A stretch of DNA of 64,000 nucleotides from Pilaira anomala (lineage: Eukaryota; Mucoromycota; Mucoromycetes; Mucorales; Mucoraceae), in contig JAIXMQ010000063.1 of the NCBI GenBank assembly GCA_025716855.1, positions 104,128 through 168,127 of the forward strand. The letters are read 5' to 3'. Under the pieces are notes generated by a model. The model did no database searches. It was not told the DNA's origin and worked only from the letters and a program-made list of their open reading frames with translations. Made by a program: the position numbers and the translations under genes. Positions 34,227-45,803 of this stretch are shown piece after piece. Each line of letters begins with the position of its first letter. Positions within the stretch are counted from its first letter, which is position 1.

Positions 34227-36785
34227 ATGACCCACAAACAACAGAATAATGGTAAAAAATAAACATACACACAAAAATTAAAAAAATTAAATTGAGAAGA
34301 GCTCAAAGTCATAACATTGATATCTACATAGATTTTATACCTCACGAAGAAAATAAAATAAAATATAGGCTACAAGAAGACGAGGACGATGATGAAGAAG
34401 AAGAAAATGATGAAGAGCAAAGTGATGATGGTTTTGATTGGGATGATTTAAGTTCAGAGGAAGATACAGATGAGCAACATGTTTATGGAAACAGACGACA
34501 CTGCTTCTTATGTCTTTCCAGCGCATCATCTAAACTTTCTTGGATATGCTTTTTAATCTTGACCGCTATTTCTGTTGCAGTCTGTGTGGCTGTATTTGTA
34601 ACAGTCAAACCACAACAGGACCCTACTATGGTCTCATACAATTTAGCACTTTGGTTTACTTTCGTTGCCTTTATGTTTTGTATTACTCTCGTGGTGCAAA
34701 TGATCGTTGAAGTGATTCCTTGGGTCATCAGAAAGATAGCGACCTTACTCGTTCCAAAAAGATCGGAAATTGTACGTTACAATTTAGCAGTAAGTACATA
34801 TATGGAAGTTTAATACACCCAAAAAAAAACACTCATCTTTATTCTATCAGTATTATCTAGATCTAAGGCCCTATACCAAACTTGTAGTAATAGGTGCATG
34901 GGCATGGGGAGCATGGACTTTTTTGCGGATAGAAGTAGATTTACCAGAAGGTGTAGGCTTACCGAAATATGTACAAGTTTTAGAAACAGTTTGGGAAATT
35001 ATATTTTTATTCACACTATTTATCTTCTTGGAAAAGCTCATTTTACAATTTATCGTGACATCATTTCATAAGAAAGCTTATGAGGATAGACTGGCAGTAA
35101 ATCGACGTGCTTTACGTGTCTTGGAAAAGTTAAAACGGGCCAAGAAAGATCATCTACAACAAGATTTATTTAAATGGATTCGTCTAAAAAAAGCAAAAAA
35201 TGCACCAACAAATAAAAATGATAACAATGTACAAGGTAAAAGTATTATCCATACCCATCGTCCTGAACAAGATGAGCAACAAGACAATGAGCATCAAGCT
35301 GTACGATTTCCATCCAATCACCACATAAGCACTTTAATCTCTATACCTCCTGTCAATTCAAAAGAAAAACATAAAAAAAATTCAAAAAACTACTTCAAAA
35401 AAATTGCAACTAAATTAGCAACCAATAAAGTCAATACAATACATGAAAAAACACAGGAAGGAGAAGAAGAAGAAGACGAAGAAGAAGATCAACCCAGACT
35501 TAAACGATCAGAAACACCTCTCTCATCTATTTCAGATAACTCGAATGAGACCAATTGGTGGGTAGCTGCCTCATACCTTTACAGCGGTTACATGAAACTC
35601 TCAAAAGAATCTGCCTTTCAAGACGCAATTCATCAAGCCAAAAAATTAGCTCGACGTATCTACTTCAACATCATGGGACCATCCCCTACACGTTCCTATT
35701 TGATCGAATCTGATTTTTATCCTTATTTTCTTACATTATCAGACGCAAAAGAAGCTTTTAAATTATTTGATTCGGATCAAGATGGTCACGTCAGTCCTCG
35801 TGAACTGCGGGCAGGTTGTATACGAACCTACCGTGATCGAAGGAACCTGGCCCGATCCATGCGTGACATGTCACAAGCGACCGGGAAACTGGATCTCTTA
35901 TTGTTAATTATCTTTGTATGTATCTGGATCATTGTTTCTTTAGCCATATTTGGAATCAATGTAAGTACACAATTGACTCCACTCTGGAGCGCTTTTATTG
36001 CAGCAAGTTTCATATTTGGTAACAGTGCCAAGGATACATTTGAATGTATTTTATTTGTATTTGTGACACATCCATTTGATAGTGGGGATCGTGTCTTGAT
36101 CGAAACCAATAACTGGGTTGTAGTCAGTGTAGGGATTACTGTATCCACCTTCAAGAACCTAGACGGTTCCGTCCTCTATGCAAAGAACTCGGTTCTGGCC
36201 ACAAAATACATTATCAATTGTAGAAGAACAGTTAGAGCCTCAGAAACATTTGAGATCCAAGTCTCTTTTCATACCCCCTCTTGGAAACTTCAGGAGTTAC
36301 GGGATCATATGGTGGAATGGAACAACAAGTACCCTAAACTTTATACTAAAAATGCATGTGGCTCAAATATCATTAAATTTGAAAATTTGAATCGAATCAC
36401 TATGACCTTCTTTTTCGAACATTCAAAGAATTGGCAAGATGCAAGAGGTCGATGGTTAAGACATAATAATTTCTTGCTAGAGTTAAAGGATGAGATGCAC
36501 AGGTTGGGTATTACTTATAAGCGACCTGAACAGCCGGTATTAGTAAAGTATTACGGAGACGAGGAGAGAGAGGAGGATGAGGAGGAGGATAGAAAAGGAA
36601 AAGATATACCAGAGTTTAAAGGCTGGTTGAACACTTCAGTCATTCAAAACCAAGCGGGAATACCAACTCGTATTAGTGGTAGTAATACTCATTCCAATGG
36701 TGATGATAATGTTAATGATGGTGAAGATGCAGGTGCTAGAATGGGAGCTGCTGCTGCTGTAGCTTATACGACAGGTGCTTTTTAG
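34227..36785 (+). CDS. MscS-type mechanosensitive channel with EF-hand
   Basis: Exons 34227..34251, 34302..34789 and 34851..36785 give 815 residues. The long second-exon frame has no ATG; the tiny first exon (MTHKQQNN, 50-nt intron GTAAAA...GAAGAG) restores frame and is the best start. An acidic N-terminus precedes two pairs of transmembrane helices (WICFLILTAISVAVCVAVFV; LWFTFVAFMFCITLVVQMIV; VVIGAWAWGAWTFL; IIFLFTLFIFLEKLILQFIV). A charged cytoplasmic loop follows, then an EF-hand near residue 473 (DSDQDGHVSPREL), two more helices and the MscS beta domain (FGNSAKDTFECILFVFVTHP, then DRVLI). This is the Msy1/Msy2 architecture: calcium-regulated channels of fungal ER membranes responding to hypo-osmotic shock. 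The tail is acidic and low complexity. Confidence 0.9.
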
Positions 36786-37000
36786 AGTTTATGTTTATGA
36801 AGAATGTTTGATTGGGATAAGAGTGAACACTCTGAGTATACACATAACATAAATGCATGTTCATCCTTTTTAGCAGTGAAGTGCATCAGATACATATTTC
36901 TACATCATATTTTGATTTAATCTATTATCGTTTACTATATATAATATATATTACTCTTTTTAATCTTCTTTCTCTTTTTCTTTATTTTCTTTTTGTTAGT
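36786..37000. other. Short gap, promoter of kelch gene
   Basis: Pyrimidine-rich tract (36958-36996) leads directly to the start codon; no gene. Confidence 0.4.
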
Positions 37001-37729
37001 ATGAAACGTTTACTATTCGTTTTTTCAATTGTATTCTATAACTTACTTATTACTCAAGCTGCATCACCTTTACCTACTTTTAAATCATGTAAATAATAAA
37101 AGAGAATTGAATATAATTTCATTTTTTTTTTATTGATTTTTTTTTACACTATTTTTTTTTACATTTTGTTATAACTATAGCTTGTATACTTTTATCTACT
37201 CGTATTTATTGTTATTCTGGTGGATTACCTTCGTTTGGAGAACTTATAGTAAAGCAAGCAGTAGACGAACATCATTATATTGACTTGACAGAAGACTTGA
37301 GACCAGACCAAGTCAAATCAAGATGGATATTTATCAGACCTAAACCAAATTATCTAGACGAATTTGCCTTTTCAGGTAATGCTAATCTTGTCTCTAATAC
37401 CTCTTATCTATTTGATGGTGGATTAAATGATACACCTTTTATCAAGAACGTAACAAGATTGTTCGATACGAAATCAGAGACTTGGACTACTATTTCAAAT
37501 GAAAATAGAAATCTTTCAAATGATGCAATGTATGTACAATTTTTTTTTTTTTTTTTTTTTGTTAGTATAACATGGAGCCCCCTTTCTTTTTTTCTTTTTT
37601 ATTTTTTTTATTCACCCTTTATATATCTTATACTAACGGAATGTTTCTTAAACTTTTAGTTTTATGGGAACAGCAGTAAGTGTACCAAAGAAAAATAAGA
37701 TCTATTATTGGGGTGGTTTAAGGTATAAA

Positions 37730-37769
<40 letters not shown>

Positions 37770-39303
37770 ATAGAGATACGATTTAAATTAATTAATATTG
37801 ACATAATAATAAATATTTTAGTGGACAGTATCCTGGTAAACCGGTTTATACAACCACTGTGTTATCCATAGAAAACCCGGTAAGAAAAAAAAACAAAATA
37901 AAAAGCCTCATTATGTTAAACCGCATATCTTTTTAGACATTTACATGGTCTATTTGTCCTAGTGCATTACCGGTCGGTACATATACCAGATTTGGACATA
38001 CAGCTACTTTGGACTTGGACGGTATCAACATATTTTATTTAGGCGGTAGAATCAGAACATTAGCATCTGATACAGTCCCTTATAATATTATACCCATGCA
38101 AAATATATTGATCTATAATACAAATGATGCTACTTGGACTGCCAGACAAAGTCCAACTTTACCACCTTTAATTACCGATAGATATATGCATACGGCTAAC
38201 CTTTGTAAGTGGTATGAAACAAATAAATACTATTTAAAGTAATAACAATATACTAAAAAAGAGTTGGTTTTTTTTTTATTTATTTAGTACCTGATTCTGG
38301 AAAGATTTTAATTTATGGAGGCGCAACCGATCAAGGCGATGAAAATCGTGAGTTTTTTTTTTCCGTTGCTGTTACACGCATGTTGTAATAGTTAAACATA
38401 CTAAAATCAAATCTATGATTAATTGATTATCATAGGTCCTACTGCAGTGGCAGATTATTTGTATTGGTTTGATCCAAGAACATTAGAATATACTAAAATA
38501 CAAGAACTTGAACAAACACAAGGAGCAGGAGCTAGATTTGGTCATTCTGGTAAAGTAGTATATATATATATATATATTTAATTAAAACATGTCAAAAAAC
38601 TTATATAAGGTTGCAGCTGTTTTATGTAATACGACGTTAATCGTTTTATTTGGAGTAAATCAAAAGGGATCGATTACAGACCAAGTCTTCTTTTTGAAAT
38701 TAACAAATTCAGTGAGTTGGTTATCAACCTTTTCTATGCTCGGTGGTGGCACTGGTAGTGGTGGTGACGGTCCTGACAACAGAACGAAAGAAGAAAGTTT
38801 ATTTTTATCCAATCAAACCATGATCGGAATCATAATTGGCTCGGTACTTGTGGTTCGTGTTACTTTTTTGTATATTTTCATATAACTAAATTAAGTATGA
38901 TGTTTATTAATAATTTTTTTTTTTTTTAAGGTTGCACTTTTACTTTTTGGTGGAATCTATTTTATTTTCAAGACAAAGAAAAGGATTTTAAAGAGAGCAG
39001 CGATACAAGAATCGAAACAAAGTTTAGTGATAGATGAAGATGAATCTAATAGTAATCTACCTCATTTACATAAACAATATCAAAGATATTCTACAGTAGA
39101 ATCTCTTAAATTAAGTGGTCAAGAAAGATATTATATTGAAGATGATGTACCCAATGATTATGTTGTCATTGCATCAGACTCAATTGTGTTGAATGAAGAT
39201 AATATTCCTCCTCATACTTTTAGTTATGATCACCTAGTTATTCCTTCTGCTGTTCTTTATAAACCTAATCAAGTAAATGATCAACTTACTTTTATAGAAA
39301 CTC

Positions 39304-39335
<32 letters not shown>

Positions 39336-39444
39336 AGTAGTATTGGCTCATTTATTTTACAATCAACTGCTTCTAATTCTACTATTACTCCTGACTCAAA
39401 TAATAATATAAATTACTCTTTTAATTCTATAGTTAAACCTTCTG

Positions 39445-39449
<5 letters not shown>
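37001..39449 (+). CDS. Kelch-repeat type I membrane protein
   Basis: Nine exons (37001..37088, 37181..37529, 37660..37722, 37822..37879, 37937..38204, 38288..38347, 38436..38549, 38617..38852, 38931..39449) give 584 residues. A signal peptide (MKRLLFVFSIVFYNLLITQA) opens the protein. Kelch blades follow: CYSGGLPSFGE, VTRLFDTKSETWTTI, IYYWGGL, RFGHTATLDLDGINIFYLGG, ILIYNTNDATWTARQ, ILIYGGATDQGD, RFGHSAVLCNTTLIVLFG. A transmembrane helix (IGIIIGSVLVVALLLFGGIYF, about 400-422) spans intron 8 and is followed by basic stop-transfer residues. The cytosolic tail of about 160 residues holds a Gln run and Ser/Asn-rich sequence. The extracellular propeller with a short anchored tail suggests a cell-surface receptor or adhesion role; ligand unknown. 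Splice phases were checked throughout; the donor of exon 8 is GTTCGT, less typical. Confidence 0.85.
37731..37766 (+). repeat. (TA)n microsatellite in a kelch-gene intron
   Basis: About 18 TA units within intron 3. Confidence 0.8.
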
Positions 39450-39475
<26 letters not shown>

Positions 39476-39481
39476 TACACG

Positions 39482-39519
<38 letters not shown>

Positions 39520-39711
39520 TATTAATATATATTTTTATAGTTTTATTGTTGTCAAATATATAAAAACATATCTTCATATAAAATAGAAAAGAAGGCATAA
39601 AAAAAAAATCATAAATATATGCAGAAAAAAACAAGGTATTTAAATAAGAAGAAGGGGGGGGGGGAGAAGGGGCATAGAATGAAAGTAAGAGAGAAAAAAA
39701 GAGAGAGATCT
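39450..39711. repeat. (TAA)n and (TA)n repeats in convergent 3' region
   Basis: A TAA triplet run directly overlaps the kelch stop (39448-39475) and a TA run follows (39487-39514). A G10 run is at about 39655. No gene. Confidence 0.7.
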
Positions 39712-41075
39712 TTATCGGTGAAGAAAAGAATTATTGTAGTCATGGTTACCAGATAAACGAGACGAAGAGTCTAGAAAGTAATAAGGTGAAGTTGAATTGG
39801 AGTTGTATAAAATGGTATCATGTTTTAAAGTTGTTGGTACTTGTTGTTGATGATGATGATGATGATTGGATAAATCCATCATGTTATTTGGGTATGACTT
39901 GTAATTACTAGTATAATTTCTACTCTGGTATGTATAATCTTGTGATCTCTTTGAATAGGCAAATGGATCAGCATAAGAAGATGAAGTAGTTGAATAAGCG
40001 TCACAAGGAGAAAGTGAAGGTTGTTGATGTGGTGGATCTGTTAAATAACTTGTACCACTTGTAATAGAATAACTATATGAATTTAAGTCATCACCAAATA
40101 ATTCTGTATGTTGAGATTCATCTGGATATACATTATATGTTGTATTAGATTCTGGCATCATCAGTTGATTATATATAGGTGATGAAGTATTGGAAGTAAT
40201 AGGTGACTGATTATGATCTGATGATGAAGAGGATGATGTTACAACAATAGCCTCGGATTCCGGAACAAGATGGGTTGTAACCTGAGAAGGTATCACTGTG
40301 GCACGAAATGTATTAAAGAGTCCGTTAGAACTATTTTCTGCAATCGTTGATCCTGTCGTACTTGTAGTTGCTGTCGTAACAGTTGGATTGGTATTGTTAG
40401 TAGCAGAAGAAGAACGACGTTGTTGCTGTTGTTGTTGTTGTTGTTGTTGCTGTTGCTGTTGTTGTTGCTGACGCCTGGTTAAAGTAGCAGAAGATACTAA
40501 ATGAGATAAAGATTGTTGCTTTCGAACTGAATTTACAGGTTTTTGTAAATTATCAATAAAAGACTTTTCTTTTCCTGCTCGGATTGTCCAGAAACAGCCT
40601 TTCCGAGGTGGGTTTTGTGAGTTCGAATCACGTTCAATCTTTACAAATGCTTTATGTAATGATAAATTGTGTCGAATAGAGTTCTTTATAAAAGTTTAAG
40701 AGAGTTAGTTTTTAAAATGAAACCCAACATTTGTATATATATATATTTATTTACCTGCCAACCTTGAGTGTCATTTGAATAAAAGGGGTAATTTTCAGTA
40801 ATCCAAACATAAATATCATTTAGAGTTAATTTCCTTTCTTTACTAGTCAAAATAGCATGTCCGATAATAGTTGCATATGAATAAGGTGGTTTATCTGTTC
40901 GATTGACTGGATTCCATGAGGAATGAATTTGGATAGGTCCAGCGGGATATTCAATCATTTCATGCTTATCGCTATCCAAATGCTTTAGTGATGTATGATT
41001 CATTGAACTCTTTTTCCAAGCGCAGTCACTACGTCTACGTCGAACACTTTTGATATTAACAGTTTTATTATCCAT
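39712..41075 (-). CDS. Forkhead (winged-helix) transcription factor
   Basis: Exons 41075..40755 and 40683..39712 encode 430 residues; the 71-nt intron cuts the DNA-binding domain just before the recognition helix. The domain begins at residue 61: DKPPYSYATIIGHAILTS, LTLNDIYVWITENYPFY, GWQNSIRHNLSLHKAFVKI, then KGCFWTI. NSIRHNLSLH is the recognition helix, fully conserved. A basic segment (VRRRRSDCAWKK) lies at the N-terminus. The C-terminal 280 residues are low complexity: a run of about 17 Gln between arginines, Thr/Ser-rich and His/Gln-rich patches, as in activation domains. In fungi forkhead proteins control cell-cycle and developmental genes; which subgroup (Fkh1/2, Hcm1, Sep1) cannot be decided, and no FHA domain is present. 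Confidence 0.9.
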
Positions 41076-41750
41076 TTTCTTTTTTATTATTTACAGAGAA
41101 AATAGATGTGAAGTATGAAGAAAAATAATAGGGTGAAAAAAAAAAAAGAGGAGAAGAAAGAAATAGAAATATTCAAAAAAAAAAAAATCTTTAAAATCTG
41201 TTCCGAAAAATTAGCGGGTTCTTATAAATGGAAATAATATGGGTTACCTAAAGTTGACGATTAAAACCATTTTTTTTTATAATTTGAAACAGGTGAGTTA
41301 CACAATAATTTTTTTATTTTTCCCTTCTTACCGCATTGCAAAGAAAAAAAAAAGTTGATATAATATATTAGTTACCATGGCGATGAAATTAGAGATTACG
41401 TTATAATTGTTTATCTAAAGTACAGAATAACACTTTTTTTTTTTTTTTAAATTTATTACTTTTTTAAATTTTATTTTGTACTCGTAAGTTAATTACATAA
41501 AAAAAGGAAGACAGGTTCCGAAATTTAAATGATGCTAAGGTGGTACGTGCGGATGGCTTGGGGTTCTTTTATTTATTTCTTTCTTTGTGACATGTTACGT
41601 CTTCGGCAAACGATCCTTCAAAAAGGCCGTTGTCTTCTCACACATGAACACGCGCGCAACACACGCTCACACTAAACTTTTTTTTTATATATTTATTTAT
41701 AACACTTTTTTTTTTTTTTATTGTCCCACCAAAAAAAAAAAAAATCATTT
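41076..41750. other. Upstream region of the forkhead gene
   Basis: No gene. Contains several A and T runs. It lies between the forkhead start and the prohibitin 3' end, both on the minus strand. Confidence 0.5.
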
Positions 41751-42773
41751 TTAATCTCTTTGTTGCTTGGGTTGATTATTCACATTAAGTAATAAAGTAT
41801 CTGCATCCAACATCACCTTATTACCAGATTTAGCAATTACAGCCGCAATCTCACGAGCTGCTTCAATGCGTTTTAATTCCAAAAAGCCAGGTTTATTCTT
41901 AATCGCTTCGCCAATCAATGTAGCAGATTGTGCTTCACCTTGAGCTCTAACAATGATCGATTGCTTTTCTTGACGTGCTTTATCTACAATAAATGCTGCA
42001 CGTTGTGCATCTTGTTGAGCAATTTGTTTAGCTTCAACGGCGGTTTCAAATACAGGTGAAAATCCAACATGTGTAATAGATACATCATCTAAAATAATAT
42101 TAAATCGTAATGCACGACGAACTAAATTATCACGTACAAGACGTGAAACTCGTTCACGTTGTGTAATTAATTGAGATGCAGTAAATTGAGCTACAACCGA
42201 TTTAAGTACTTCATTTACTACGGATGGTAAAATACGTTCATCATAGTCCTGTCCAAGTGTACGATAAACTGTTGCAAGTTGCTCTACACGAGGCTTTGAA
42301 AGTACACGACAGGTGATATTCACCATTTGTAAATCTAGTATAAAATAGTTGTCAATTCCTATCCATCCACTTTTCCTCTTTCAATTGTTGCTATACCTTT
42401 AGTACCAGTCAAAGAAGCAACATTTCTAGGCTTAGCACGTACATCATAAACGACTGGGGTCTCAAACCAAGGAATAATAAAATGAGTACCTTCGTTATAA
42501 ACAGTATCTTGAACACCAAATAAACGTGTATACTTGATAGCTCTGTGACCACCATCAACTAAAAAAGAAAAATTACAGGTTATTATCCTATGTACATACA
42601 TACCCCCGGACAATTTAAACATTAACTTTACCATTGAAAAGTGAAGCATTAATACCATAACCAACAGCACCCAAAACAGCAATAGCTCCAACTGCTCCAC
42701 CTAAACCTTTTCCTGCTCCTTGAGGGAACATACCTCCTAACTTTTGTGCTGCTTGTTTTGCTTGTTGAGCCAT
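41751..42773 (-). CDS. PHB2: Prohibitin 2
   Basis: Exons 42773..42632, 42558..42397 and 42334..41751 give 295 residues. The N-terminus carries a hydrophobic anchor (GAVGAIAVLGAVGYGINASLF). The SPFH domain follows (VDGGHRAIKYTRLFGVQDTV, then GTHFIIPWFETPVVYDVRAK, then TGTKDLQMVNITCRVLSKP). The diagnostic PHB2 helix region comes next (LPSVVNEVLKSVVAQF, then QLITQRERVS, then ILDDVSITHVGFS) and a coiled coil (EAKQIAQQDAQRAAFIVDKA). With PHB1 it forms the large ring in the mitochondrial inner membrane that scaffolds cardiolipin and the m-AAA protease. Length and residues are normal for the family. A CA-repeat lies about 90 bp upstream of the start. Confidence 0.95.
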
Positions 42774-43598
42774 TATTTTATTTTATGTGAAAAAGAATGA
42801 GAAAAATAAAATAAAAGACCCGCCCAAATAGAGAGAGAGAGAAAGGACTGCTCTCATCATCATCACACACACACACACACACACACATAAATACTTAAGT
42901 CTCTCGGCTATCTTTAACGTCAGCTTTGGACTTTATGCACGGGGTAATTTTTCCTATTTGTCGCATTATAGATTAAATGTCAATATTTCAAACAAATATT
43001 AGAGTTTCTTATGTCATATGATGATAACGGAGGAAATTACGATTTTGTATAGACTGGGTATGACAACGATCATGATACGAGTCATTCTACACACAATATA
43101 GTGCAGTTTATCTAAAAATAAATAGAGAGCGCCAACTGGAAAATGATTGGCCATTTGTTAGCAACTGAATAAATTAGTTGACGCATGGTCAATTGTTTCT
43201 TCCTTTCTCTTAAAAACTTTATCGAAACAGGTAGCAAACTTAAGAACCGTGCCAAAATACTTTCTTCAAATTGATGGTCTTGCTACATTGCTATAGCCAT
43301 CTTTTGATGATTTAAGAGCTCAGATCTATACCTGCCCTTTTTCTTTTAGTGTGATTTAACTTTTCAAATATTATCTCTGATGCAACATAACCTACTTTAT
43401 TGTTAGGGTCGAACAATAGGATTTATAGCTTACGAAATCTTTCAATATACTATGCTAACATAGAGCTAAAGTTGCACGTTAAAGATCCAATAAAAGTTAC
43501 AAAAATTAAAGATTGAAAAGACTGATTTATTATACCAGAAATTCCAACACCCACCCATTCCCCCCCCCCAAAATCACTCGGGTTTTTTTTTAATAAAC
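42774..43598. repeat. Upstream region of PHB2 with (CA)n repeat
   Basis: A CA microsatellite spans about 42863-42888 and GA-rich sequence about 42830-42845. No gene in the rest of the region. Confidence 0.5.
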
Positions 43599-43900
43599 GA
43601 GCCCTTTTGAAACTACCATTGCATTACGGTATCAAGCTCCCTGGGTTATATTACGTGTTTACTGACCTTCATTAGTTTTTTTTTGATAAAGAAGAAGGAT
43701 ACCATAGTCAAAGTTTTTTTTTCTTATAGCGGGAAAAAAATTTCGGTGAATCGATTCATCCAAAAAAGGCGAAAAAAAAAGCAAAAATCAACCTTCTTTC
43801 TCAAAAAAAAAAAAAAGAAAACTAATGAAGGTCAGTAAACACGTAATATAACCCAGGGAGCTTGATACCGTAATGCAATGGTAGTTTAAAAGGACCCTTT
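43599..43900. mobile_element. MITE/foldback element with arms of about 75 bp
   Basis: The left arm runs from CCTTTTGAAACTACCATTGC to CTGACCTTCATTAGTTTT. It is repeated in inverted orientation at 43823-43899 with almost no difference (one extra base in the GAAAC/AAAC region). The 140-bp loop is A/T-run rich and has no transposase frame. The terminal pairing can be extended outward through TAATAAA, so the exact target duplication is unclear. A decayed single arm of the same family is present at 63149-63245. Confidence 0.75.
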
Positions 43901-44603
43901 ATTATATGTAAATTTTTAGGGTTATTCTAGACTGAAGTATTAAATTAAATTCATCTAAAAATGACATAGTTACAAACATAACTTTGTCTTCTCTTCTCTT
44001 GATCCAAGAAACAAAAAAGTTGAAATTTTGCTTTCAAACATCAAAAGTTGGGGAGTTTTCATATAATAATGTACTTAGTTACATAAAATATTACGAAGGT
44101 AGACGTATTCCTTTCTTATCAGTTTATGTGACTGATAAATAATGCAAACTCTAGTGACAATCAACCATCACTTCCACTTTCAATCATTCATTAACTCATT
44201 ACTGCGGGCTAAGAAAAATACAGAGCTTTGCATTCAAAAATGAGAAGCTCTGTATATGGATATAGTTAAAAGGTTAATGATACTATCTCATGATCAAAGT
44301 AAATTCACCAAAAATCTATTATTAACATAATAGCAGATACGTCATTTGACGTATTGAAATATTTTTATTGAAAATATACATGCAAATATACTATTCTTTT
44401 GGAACGATCATAGAATATGCATTAAGATAATACAGGTTATCAAGTAATATATTAAAAATGACATAATTTTGTTTTTGAAACTGTTTATAATACGCCTTTA
44501 ACTTTAATTCCTATTTTTTTTAACGCTTTTTCAAAAAAGTATACATTAGAAATGGTGTTACTTTGCATTTTATTTTTTGAAAATTCCACAACATTTTAAG
44601 TTT
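43901..44603. other. Intergenic, no gene seen
   Basis: AT-rich with only short chance frames. Confidence 0.4.
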
Positions 44604-45695
44604 CTACCAAAAATGGTGCTTCTTGGGTGGTTTACCTACAAATGCACTGAGTAATCATACTATGTAATACAATATACTTTATTATTACTTACCATAACCT
44701 TGAGGTGGTGGAGGTGCATATCCACCATATCCTTGAGGGGGTGGTGGACCATAGTTACCATAACCTTGAGGAGGAGGAGGACCATAGTTACCATATTGAT
44801 GACCCTATTTCACAATAATTTATCAGCATATATAAAATATTTTATGTGTAAGCTCTATATTTGCTTACTCCGCCATGTTGATTATTATTGCCAAGAAGTT
44901 TACCAGCAGCAAACCTACATACATAAAAAAAATATTGAATTAAAAAAAATTTCTAATTATATACTAAGGAATTATAAACGTACCCAATTAAAGTACCAGT
45001 AATCGCACCACCCGAAAAACCTGTATCATAAAATATATCAATTTCATACATACTACATCACACTCTCTCCTTTATGTTGCTTTACCTTTAAATACTTTTC
45101 CGATACCTCTTTCTCCATTAGGACCAACAGGACCATCAAGTCCATCTTGTCCAGCCATACCAGGTTGTCCAGTAGTAGATTCATTACTATTATAATCTTG
45201 TTGTGTAGGGTAAGATGTAGCTACTACATTATTAGGAGGGTATGCTGCTTGCTGAGGTGAATCAGGATATGATTTTTCAGGATATCCAGAAGAATAACTT
45301 TGTTGTTGAGAAGGAAATCCAGGTTGTTCTGGAAATCCAGGACTACTATTACCACCTTGTTGGGGATAACCTATAGGTTGTTGAGGATAACTGCTGTTAT
45401 TTTGTTGAGGATAACTAGTGTTGCTTTGTGGTTGAGCAAATCCACCGGGTTGTGGGAATCCGCTACCATAACTCTCTGCTTCTCCTCCTGCTCCTTGAGT
45501 CATACCTCTAGAGGCTTCAGTAGGTATTTCCCATTGTGTAGTACCCGATGCTTGTTCCATATAATAATATCTTTGTGATGTTTCGTCCCAGAGTGCTATC
45601 CTATAACGTAAGTTAATACATACTGCCGATCAAACACTGATAATAGTTATTTCTTACCACCCAGGAGGAAGTTGAGGAGGAACTTGTGTATTCAT
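44604..45695 (-). CDS. WW-domain protein with collagen-like and glycine-zipper segments
   Basis: Six exons (45695..45658, 45600..45086, 45020..44984, 44914..44869, 44804..44693, 44635..44604) give 259 residues. Residues about 8-40 form a WW domain split by intron 1: LPPGW, then IALWDETSQRYYYMEQASG, then TTQWEIP. It is followed by about 110 residues of Gly/Gln/Pro/Tyr/Ser repeats (GYPQQ, PGFP). A short collagen-like run with Gly every third residue comes next (GQPGMAGQDGLDGPVGPNG). After it lies a small-residue segment that resembles a glycine zipper (GGAITGTLIGFAAGKLLG). The C-terminus has three copies of GNYGPPPPQGYG and ends KPPKKHHFW. WW domains bind proline-rich PPxY ligands; the protein's own PY-like repeats could be ligands for others. 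Function unknown. Confidence 0.78.
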
Positions 45696-45803
45696 TAGAT
45701 ATTATAAAAAAATAGTAAAAAAAAAAAAGAGGTGAAAAAGTGTTTTTTAATTAATTTTTTATTTATAAAATGTTTATATGATTAAATCGCCGCTGTTTAT
45801 TTC

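Noticed and set aside
40618..40632. GAGTTCGAATCACG, another B-box-like word
   Set aside because: It is within forkhead coding sequence and has no tRNA stems around it.
43599..43900. Hairpin as a structural or precursor ncRNA gene
   Set aside because: A diverged arm elsewhere in the window shows it is a dispersed repeat family, so a MITE explains it better.
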